Shown piece by piece: positions 55,760 through 64,000 of a stretch of 64,000 nt of DNA (the stretch's first letter is position 1; the number at the start of each line of letters is the position of its first letter). Source of the stretch: Siphonodentalium dalli (Eukaryota > Mollusca > Scaphopoda > Gadilida > Siphonodentaliidae); contig CP136069.1 of NCBI GenBank assembly GCA_032622095.1, positions 103,448,278 through 103,512,277 of the forward strand, read 5' to 3'. The translations under genes and the position numbers were made by a program. The notes beneath the pieces are model-generated. The model did not search any database, was not told the DNA's origin, and saw only the letters and a program-made list of their open reading frames with translations.

Positions 55760-56110
55760 TCTAATATATATTTTGGGACTTCTGTCTGTCTGTTTGTTTG
55801 TCTGTTAGCTATGGCCGGAAAAACTGCTGGACGGATTTTGACGAAATCTGATACATATGGGTACTTTTGTCCAGGGAGTGTTTTGGACGGGTTAAATCGT
55901 GACCCCCGACCCGACCTTGACCTTCAAAAAGGTCAATCCAAGGTCAAAACGGTTAAAACAGACGGATTTACACGAAATTTGATACATAGGGGTAATTTTG
56001 TCCGGGGAGTGTTTTGGGCGGGTTAAATCGTGACCCCGACCTGACATTAACCTTCAAAATAGTCAGTTCAAGGTCAAATCGGGTAAAACGGACGGATTTC
56101 GACGAAATCT
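55290..56110 (+). repeat. Tandem repeats with inverted TCAAGGTCA half-sites
   Basis: Each ~100-120-bp unit has TGACCTTGACCTT (or close) followed 10-20 bases later by TTCAAGGTCAAA, in at least six units (55307-55345, 55437-55476, 55567-55606, 55687-55729, 55913-55950, 56038-56077). TCAAGGTCA is the known extended binding site of monomeric nuclear receptors such as ERR and FTZ-F1/SF-1. Binding here is an inference. Confidence 0.75.
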
Positions 56111-56165
56111 GATACCTAGGGGGACTTTTGTCCGGGGAGTGTTATGGAGAGGTCAATAGGTGACA
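55760..56165 (+). mobile_element. Helitron H10, 3' truncated
   Basis: Starts TCTAATATATATTTTGGGA directly after the CTAG of H9. The same repeats continue to about 56165, where the ~350-bp repeat block starts without CTAG. Confidence 0.7.
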
Positions 56166-56169
56166 ATAG

Positions 56170-57672
56170 GTTACTCTTATAGTAGAGCGAACATACCTAA
56201 ATAGTATATCGGTGAGCATATTCATGCATTTGCCTTGCTCCTCCATAAGTCCATTTGAATTTGCGTCATGAAGAGATGGTTTGAATTTGAGTAATATATA
56301 TCACCCATTAACAACGTTACACGCTACCAGGGTTAAACCGTCCAATCTAAATTTTTAAGAAGTGTACTAATCTTGCGTTTAGATACTACTAATCACATCC
56401 ACTCGTCGAAAAGTTTTTATCTCAATATCTGATTTTCGGAGTAATTTTCCCCATTTGATTTTCGGTGGAATTTGCCAAATCTGAACCCACCGACACAAAC
56501 TCCCCGTTGAGCAGGTTGCTTTTATAGTAGAGCGGTCAAATTTTGTAGGCGTACCCACAGTGTACCGGCTTACATGCCCCTGCATTAAACTCGCTCCTGC
56601 ATTAGCCCGTTTAGATTTGGGGCTAAAAATCGGTTGGTGATAGACTACTTAAGTATACATATTTATGTTATATAGCGTTGTCACGAGTAAACCGTTGCAT
56701 CTGAAAATTAGAAAATCGCACTGTAGATGCGCCTGAACAATACCAACCAGATTTACTCAACTAAAAAAAATTATCTCGATGTTTGAATCCCCCCCCCCCT
56801 TTGCAATTTCCATGGAATTTTCCTAAAGTCTCAACCCACCCTGATTAGCATTCTCCGTTGGGCAGGTTACTTTTGAAGTATAGCAGTCAAACTTTTGGGA
56901 CGTACATAAAGTATGTCAACGTACCTGCTACCACATTATCTTGCTCTTTAATTAGCCGGTTTGGATTTGGCGGGAAAAATAGGTTTAATATTTCCTTTCC
57001 CAGTAACTCGGAAAGTCCTGGGAAAAACATTTTTACGCGCTATATTCGGGTCCGCATCACTCGTCCAATTCGGAATATGCAATACAAAATTGAGAGCTCT
57101 GTACAAAATAAAAATCTCGGTTTATTCATCCTGGTGTATATTGTGTCTCTATGTATGGGCGGTAACTCCTCAGGGAAAGCGCGGACACAAGTGTTGATGC
57201 CCGTGGTCAGTAGGGCATATCGAGGTGTGCATACGGTCCAATTTTTGATGCTCTGCTCCTTATAATTTCCGAGATAATAAAATGACATTTTTTCATATAA
57301 AGGGAGATAACTCCGCGGGGTAAACGCGGACAATATTCGTTGTATGCCGACCGGTTAGAACTCATTGACCCCAACATAAGTACAAACTTTCAGTTCGATA
57401 CTCCCCATACTTTCAGATATTAAGGCGTTGCAAAAGTGTTGAGTATAATAATAATAATAGTGAAAAATAAAATCGTAAAAGGGCCATAACTCCGTCAGGA
57501 AACATTGGACCGACATGCGGATACCTTTATTTTTAGTAGACCTCAGATGCCTACATATTCGCTATAGGTTTCCCGTTTCTACTGCAATTACTTTCTGAGT
57601 ATTTCCAAATAAACCGAAAACGGCACCAGTACAAAAACAATATACTTCCTTGGTTACACCATGGAAGTATAA
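56170..57672 (+). repeat. Block A of ~350-bp diverged tandem repeats plus tail
   Basis: GTAGAGCGGNCAAAC/T- and GGTTGCTTTTATAGTAGAGC-like words recur near 56170, 56510 and 56865 (spacing 340-355). A non-repeated tail (56990-57670) ends ACCATGGAAGTATAATAA. It is paralogous to 58455-60615. Small overlapping frames are present but unrecognised. Confidence 0.75.
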
Positions 57673-57821
57673 TAACTAGAGGTCAGATTCCATGGAATCA
57701 GATATACCTCCATGGTATCCCATTCCATGTGTGTGTTATGCGTATATGTGTGTTCTTCTTCATGCGAATGCATATTGGTGCTTTGTGATCTGATGGTGGA
57801 CTTGCATTGACATGTCTAAAT
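57673..57821 (+). repeat. ~150-bp interspersed repeat, copy 2
   Basis: Second copy of 49098-49246; here it follows the tail of block A. Confidence 0.85.
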
Positions 57822-58454
57822 AAATTTATATTCCAAATGTTTATGTCATTTGGTTCGACTCAGCGTGGATGATTAATGGCAGTCTAATGTATCATGGTCC
57901 TAACCAACTGAGCCACCATTCACCTCAGCCAATCAGTTCATTTTTATTCGGTAGGGATACATTTTAGGGCTAGTTATAACCCCTCCCCAGGACGCCAAAA
58001 TCCAGTTCAACGGTCACGAAATATTTGGCGTGTCTGATTATATCATAATCGACATGTAGATCAAAAGGTGGTACACCATAAGTCTGTTATTTCGCATTTA
58101 TTGGATAGTTCTTTCAGTTTCGGATTCAGAATCTTTTAGTTTTAATGGCGGAGGAAAGACCACTTTGTTAATAATTAATTAGTATTTCAGTGCGTTATTG
58201 CTACACTATAGTCATTAACGTCTTTGTAATAGAGTTAACTGTAATCAAGAGATAACTATATCACAATCGATAATGCTAGCTGAGTGCTTATCCGTCCGCT
58301 CTAAAACTAATGTTGTCCGTATATACTACCAAACACATGCAGTGTTCAAAATATAAAACACTGGATTCGCGATTTTCCATGTTTCCCTTTTACGAGTTTC
58401 AGTGGAATTTGCCAAAAGCCTCGACCCTCCCCGGGGCATACGCGCGCTCTCCAT
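57822..58454. other. Unassigned DNA between repeat blocks
   Basis: AT-rich, no gene seen. Confidence 0.4.
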
Positions 58455-60615
58455 TGGGCAGGTTACTTTCATAGTAGAGCGGGCATACCTATAGTATATC
58501 GGTGAACATATTCATGCATTAAACTTGCTCCTTGATAAGACCGTCAGAATTTGCGTCAGGAAGAGTGGGTTTGAATTTGAGTAATATATATCACCCGTTA
58601 ACAACGTTAAACGCTACCAGGGTTAAACCGTCCACTCTAAAACTTTGAAAATCGTACTAATCTTGAGCGTGGATACCACTAACCACATCCACTCGAAAAG
58701 TTTTTATCTCAATATCTGATTTTTGGAGTAATTTTCCCCATTTGATTTTCGGTGGAATTTGCCAAATCTGAACCCACCCGACACAAACTCTCCGCTGAGG
58801 AGGTTGCATTTATGGTAGAGCAGTCAAATTTGGGAGGCGTACCTAAGGTATACCGACGTACGTGCTCCTGCACTAAACTCGCTCCTTCATTAGCGCGTTT
58901 GGATTTGGGGCTAAAAATAGGTTAGTGATTGACTACTTAAATATACGTATTTATGTTATATAGCGTTGTCACGAGTAAACCGTTCCCTCTAAAAATTAGA
59001 AAACCACATTCTAGATGCGTGTGAACAATAGCCATCAGATGTACTAGTAAAAAATGTATCTAGATGTTTGAATTTTGCCCCTTTACGATTTTCAGCGGAA
59101 TTTTCCAAAAGTCTCAACCCACCCCAACTCACACTCTCCGTTGGACAGCTAGGTTGCTTTTGAAATATAGCGGTAAAATATGTAGAGTATGCCGACGTAC
59201 CTGCTATGGCAATACCTTTCATAAGCCCGTTTGGAAAAATAGGTGCAATTATTCAGTTCCCCGTATAGTGGAAAAGCTTGGGAGAAAAAAACTTTTAAGT
59301 GGTATATTCGGGTCCGAATCACTCTTCCTATTCGGAACATGCGATAAACAATAATAGCGTTGGACTTATTATAAAAAAAAATCTCAGTTTATACTTCCTG
59401 GTGTATGGTGTTTGCCTATCTATGGGCGGTAACTCCGCAGGGAAAGCGCGGACACAAGTTTTGATGCCCGTGACCAGAAGGGCATATCGAGGTGTGCATG
59501 TGGTCCAAATTTGGATGCCCTGCTCCGAGATAGTAAAATGACAATTTTTCAGTTAAAGGGAGATAACTCGCGAGGAAAGCGACGACAATATAACAATAAC
59601 ATGATTTTTGAGGGCGTTATGGTTTATTAACGGCTCGACTGGAATGATTAACAGCCCAAGGGCCTATTAGCGGCCCGAGACGAAGTCGAGGGACGCTAAT
59701 AGGCCCGAGGGCTGTTAATCATTCCAGAGGGCCGTTAATAAACCATAATGCCCGATGAAATCATGTTATTACTATTATTACCACAGTTTTGGACATTTGA
59801 CCCATTTGAGGATTTAGTGGAATAATAAAGTAGATTAAGAGAGAAATATTTTCAAGAACATTTAAATTTGATATCATTTGACTTGTCAGCTGACACGGAC
59901 TGACGGAGTCTCGAAAATAGGACAAGGGAAAACCAGCATTGGAGACGAGTAAGAACCAATGGGAGGTTGACAGCAAAAAAATTCAGTGCATTCTTATGCT
60001 TGATACAATAATTCAATCATATAGCGTGAATTCCAATCATAAAACCACTATAGTGTCGAGAAAATCGGATACATCTTCCCATTATTTTCTTGAAATAAAC
60101 ACGCCAGATCGGAAGTTGAAGGGACGTAACTCTTGCGATAATAAACGAGATCTATAGTTTCCGGGCGGCGGGCCGATAATGAACTAGGCTTCTCATTATC
60201 GGCCCGCGGCCCGCTGTTTTTGGTAACAATACGCTATTTGGAACGCCCCGAAAAAATTATCAATGGCCGAGAGAACGCCCTATAAAGTGGTAATAATATT
60301 CATTACATGACCGTTGAATAGAACTCATTTGCCCCAACATACATGTAAACTTTCAGTTTGCTTCTCCTCATACTTTCAGATATTAAGGCGTTGCAAAATT
60401 GTCCTGTAAAATAATAATAATAATGAAAAATAATCGTAAAAAGCATTTGGCCGAAATCGCGGTACTTTCATTTTGAGTATCCTTTAAATGCCTACATTCC
60501 CTAGAGATTTCGCGGTCCTCCTCCCATTAGTTTCTGAGTATTTCCAAATAAACGGAAAACGGCGCCAATAGAAAAACAACATACTTCCTTGGTTACACCA
60601 TGGAAGTATAATAAT
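58455..60615 (+). repeat. Block B of ~350-bp diverged tandem repeats plus tail
   Basis: Units start near 58455, 58797 and 59150. The tail (59400-60615) matches block A 57120-57670, apart from the 718-bp foldback element inserted at 59587-60298. Both tails end CTTCCTTGGTTACACCATGG. Confidence 0.75.
59587..60298. mobile_element. 718-bp-type foldback element, copy 2 (712 bp)
   Basis: Nearly identical to 4874-5591, including the ~190-bp left hairpin. Block A provides the empty site GGACAATATTCGTTG (57328-57342). Comparison gives GACAATA, element, AATATTC, so the duplicated target is most likely AATA (or ATA). Confidence 0.85.
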
Positions 60616-61599
60616 ATGGCCGATTTTACAGAATGCAGTATGAAATTTCACCAATAATCGCCATTGGGATTCCAGTTATAGTTCAACAATGTTCAATGTA
60701 AGTTATGCATAACATCGCCTATGAACATTTCATCTCAATAGAACCAAACTGTTCAATTTAGATCAAAATGGACATCAACATGGCGACAAAAATATTTTAA
60801 ATGGTGATTGCCAGCATTTGCTGATTGCCTGCATTCGCTTCCAAGTTGTGGTTGATGACTAATAATCTGATGTACGGTGATTAATTGTAACTATCGTAAT
60901 AGCATACACTACGAATATTATCAATTATTTCTTTCTAAACTTGACATTAAAATCAGCTAAATTCACTGTTCGCGAGCTTGGATAATGTTTTCAAGTAAAC
61001 GTAACTACAGTTAGTGTCATGGGTGTTTTTTGTTTTCGGAATTGTCTTAATGGTGGTTTTTAAAAATGCAATAATTCACTTTTTTAATGTCATTTTTTAC
61101 ACATATGCAGAATACTATTCTCTTATATTTCTAAAAGGTCGCAAAGAGTAATACTCTGACTAACTTTGTTATTAAACATGCCATTTAATCCCATGGCAAC
61201 TACATATACTATTATGGTCGTCACTGTACCTTACTGAGGATGACAAATTCAATTTAAAGGATGCAGTATGGCATTTTGCTGAAAGTGTCTTTTGGGATTC
61301 TGCCCACGTCTTAAAGAGAACGACCAGAACGTTGCGAAGGAAGTGAGAGGGACCACAATCTATAATGATCATTTTATTCATAGTCATCCACTTAATGTAG
61401 GTTGGATGTCAAGATGACAGTCATATACCAAAATTCAACAGATGTTGCTCAATTTACCCTGATAGCATTTGCATTTGTTTCATGCGTCGCATCTTTGACG
61501 CATTTAATTCAATCGTCGGTCTGGTATTAGATTCGAGTCGACGAAAATCCGCCGTTTGAAACGGGGCTAACAGAAACACGGACTGACGGACTCCCGATT
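60616..61599. other. Unassigned AT-rich DNA
   Basis: Weak similarity between 60620-60680 and 61240-61300 (GATGCAGTATGNNATTT) suggests old repeat units. No gene seen. Confidence 0.4.
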
Positions 61600-62300
61600 G
61601 ATACAACTGCGATCATTCGAGTCAGGGGTGCACTGAAAGGCAGAGTGGCACCAAAATTGATACGCAATATTTTTAGCGCCAATTTCCACCAAAGTGATAC
61701 ACATTCTTATCCATGATACGAGGAGTCTAATAGTGTGATTTAAATATGCCATATTGGTGCTGTTTTGGTGAGAGATGGGGTGTGGGATTGGCACTAAATT
61801 TGATCAAAATGTGTTTACACGCCGATTAGCACCAAACTTATAAATAATCTTCTCCATGATATCAGGAGTCTAATTGTGTGGTTTAAGGGTGTCACAAGTG
61901 GGCCATTCGAGTCAGGGGTGCATAGAGGGTGAGAGGGACACACACAAAGATAAACAGTATGTTTGGCGCCGATTTCCGCCACATTGATACGTATTCTTCT
62001 CCGTGGTACGAGGAAGCCAATCGTGTGGTTTAGATACGCCAAATTGGTGCCGTTTTTAGCGAGAGATATGGGGGCCCTAAATTTGATACGAATATGTGTA
62101 CTTGCCAATTTTCACCAATTGTAGATATGTAGGCCTTTCCATAATGAGTCTAAGTGTGTGGTTTAATGATGACGAAAGTGGCAACGCTTCAGTCTCAAAT
62201 AGGGACCAAAACTGATAAAAAAATATGTTTAGTGCCAATTACCATCAAATTCATGCACGATTTTCTCAAATGAAACGAGGAATCAAATCGTGCGTGTTAA
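61600..62300 (+). repeat. ~143-bp satellite, about 4.5 units
   Basis: GAGGAGTCTAATAGTGTGRTT-like cores at about 61715, 61858, 62003, 62140 and 62271. Pairs of units form a ~290-bp higher-order unit: CATTCGAGTCAGGGGTGCA occurs at 61615 and 61904. Confidence 0.85.
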
Positions 62301-63009
62301 AAACGTATAATGAGCTAGCAAAACTGATGAATAGAAGAAATCATTAAACGTATATTTATCATTTTATTTAAGATATACACATATTCTTGCAAACTGGGAG
62401 ACCTCGAACCGTCAGATGATTGCATATAGGGAATGAATCATGTATATATTATAACACAATTGAGTTTGTTCCATTCAATACAGTTTCCACGAAAATAATA
62501 CAATAAACCACTCAAAATCTCGCTGTGTGTCGGGCAACATTTCTTTTAAACTGAGAATATTTCGCCAGTATATAGCGCCATGAACAGAGGAACCTGGACG
62601 TTTCTATAAAACATTTGTATCTTCATGGAGATATGATAACCAGGTGACAGGTGTCCTCAAAATCTTAGTCTAACCCATTATATTGATTGATACATCTCCA
62701 TACATGTATATGTAAAACCTAATTATCGTCTTTTATTTTTTAGAACTAATGTGTTTACGATGTTCATGTTTCATGTCATAACGTCTGACGTATACGCAGT
62801 TGTAAATGAATAAATACTTCTTTATTGATCGGGATAAACAAAATGACAATCGGCAAGGTGAGCCACTACTTATATTCCATGTATAATAATCATGTTTTGT
62901 GATGCTATTTGGATATACAATTTATGAGAATACGTGCAACACTTTTGAGCATGAGTATCCTCTATATTCCCACCAAATATCTACAGCTTGCAGAGGGTTT
63001 CACATCACT

Positions 63010-63041
63010 TTAACCTGGGCAACTCCGGCTAACCCTGCTAG
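63010..63041 (+). mobile_element. Helitron 3' terminus, decayed
   Basis: AACCTGGGCAACTCCGGCTA then ACCCTGCTAG (63038-63041) followed by TCTATAATAATAATATAT. It matches the GCTAACCTGCTAG ends of H4, H5 and H7 with a weakened hairpin. The 5' end was not found. Confidence 0.55.
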
Positions 63042-63795
63042 TCTATAATAATAATATATCCGCTTCACCTATATTATATGCCCCTGTAACTTAGAAATTG
63101 AAGACCCCAATCACTATTTTCATGTATGCCCTTTATTTATAAATCAGAGAATTTATTTTTAACGGCTTTCATTCATTAGAAGCAAGTCATTCTTATATTA
63201 GACCGGCCCCCAGATGGTATTATCACACGAAAGGGTAGAAATTTTGACGCGATCTCCAATTATCCTTGCCCTATGGGGTTCCAACCCACGGAGGTATCCA
63301 GGGCGGAGCAGGTGGAAAATATTTTTTTGACCTTTTTAGTGTTTTTGACCTGCAAATTTCACCAATAAAACAAGACAAATGTCGAATAAAATATACTTGA
63401 ATATCAGATATTTATTCTATCTGGGTTGCTTAACATTAATGATGTGCAATAAATGATATTTTCCAACATTGCATAAATTGCAGTGCTTTTTCAAAAAAGT
63501 TTTCCAGAAGATTTTCTATAAAATTTTCATTTTTTGGTATAAAGCTCTCAATGGTGCATTTCAACATTATATACCTGATCCATTGATATCAACCTCACAA
63601 CCACTGATATCCAACAAGCCGAGATATTTCAAAAACTTAACCCTCCCCTAAAACTGATTTTATATCTGAAAATAACTGTCAAGTCAGAATAGCCCGTTTT
63701 TGTTCCGTTTTGTTAACCAATTCAGAGTCTTATCATATATCATGGAATATTAGAATGTATCTGAGGAGGTTTGTGTTTATTAACTCGTTTAGGAC

Positions 63796-63862
63796 GGGAA
63801 ACGGATATATCCGTTTCCCAAAACATTACCTACAGGACGGGAAACGGATATATCCGTTTCCC
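63796..63862. repeat. Two identical 24-bp perfect palindromes
   Basis: GGGAAACGGATA followed by its reverse complement occurs at 63796-63819 and 63839-63862, each preceded by AGGAC. The repeat distance is 43 bp. Confidence 0.95.
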
Positions 63863-64000
63863 ACTTCATGCACTTGTTATCATCGCATGAATCTTTTATA
63901 ATTAAATGTTTTGAGCATAGTAGCATGTATTCAATATAGGCCGATCACTCAGTGAGGGGTCCAGGAAGATGTAACCTAATTTTGGCGTCACGTGGGGGTC

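Larger units (their letters stand above)
62301..64000. other. AT-rich DNA, no gene recognised
   Basis: Contains a decayed Helitron 3' end (63010-63041) and two palindromes (63796-63862). Short frames at 63469-63901 are unassigned. Confidence 0.4.

Noticed and set aside
61567-62108. Minus-strand frames with repeated LNHTIRLLVSW
   Set aside because: Direct consequence of the ~143-bp satellite.

Overview
This window is animal nuclear DNA, almost certainly from a marine invertebrate (I favour a lophotrochozoan such as a mollusc, but cannot prove the phylum). It is AT-rich, has no operons or prokaryotic gene structure, and contains splice-flanked exons. Nearly everything recognisable is transposable element: CR1/Jockey-like and L1-Tx1-like LINEs, a Polinton/Maverick derivative, hAT-, piggyBac- and TA-type cut-and-paste elements, foldback elements and a head-to-tail Helitron array. 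No rRNA, tRNA or CRISPR was seen. Host-gene evidence is limited to one trypsin-like protease exon (8248-8422, minus), one weaker candidate exon (35099-35204, minus), and a broken uncharacterised multi-copy gene running off the left edge (1-2208, minus).

Layout. 1-2.2 kb: interrupted gene of an uncharacterised invertebrate family. 3.4-7.4 kb: LINE 3' part split by a 2.6-kb terminal-inverted-repeat (TIR) element, which itself carries a 718-bp foldback element. 8.2-8.4 kb: protease exon. 9.0-10.6 kb: non-autonomous hAT-like element. 10.8-15.1 kb: dead L1-Tx1-like LINE holding a perfect TTAA-flanked piggyBac-like MITE. 15.65-35.05 kb: one nested stack. LINE-A (15.65-35.05) received LINE-B (24121-34090) with a 163-bp target-site duplication. 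A 4.7-kb palindromic satellite-bearing element (19252-23960) then landed in the left copy of that duplication, a 548-bp hAT-like MITE landed in LINE-A, and a 2.9-kb mini-Polinton (30028-32970) landed in the 3' UTR of LINE-B. 40.3-43.4 kb: another CR1-like LINE. 45.3-49.1 kb: a second L1-Tx1-like LINE. 49.2-56.2 kb: tandem non-autonomous Helitrons. 56.2-60.6 kb: two blocks of ~350-bp repeats, one carrying a second copy of the 718-bp foldback element. 61.6-62.3 kb: ~143-bp satellite.

The most interesting items are: (1) the mini-Polinton, with 1,047-bp TIRs and a 6-bp CATAGA duplication, keeping only a packaging-type ATPase with one frameshift and the start of an overlapping zinc-finger gene; (2) the head-to-head satellite element with an 8-bp duplication and a matching empty site elsewhere in the window; (3) a paired GAGCGTT motif spaced 30-31 or 42-44 bp that recurs in otherwise unrelated elements; (4) Helitrons packed with TCAAGGTCA nuclear-receptor half-sites. 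Insertions can be ordered in time because several have paralogous empty sites or restore a LINE reading frame across the insertion.
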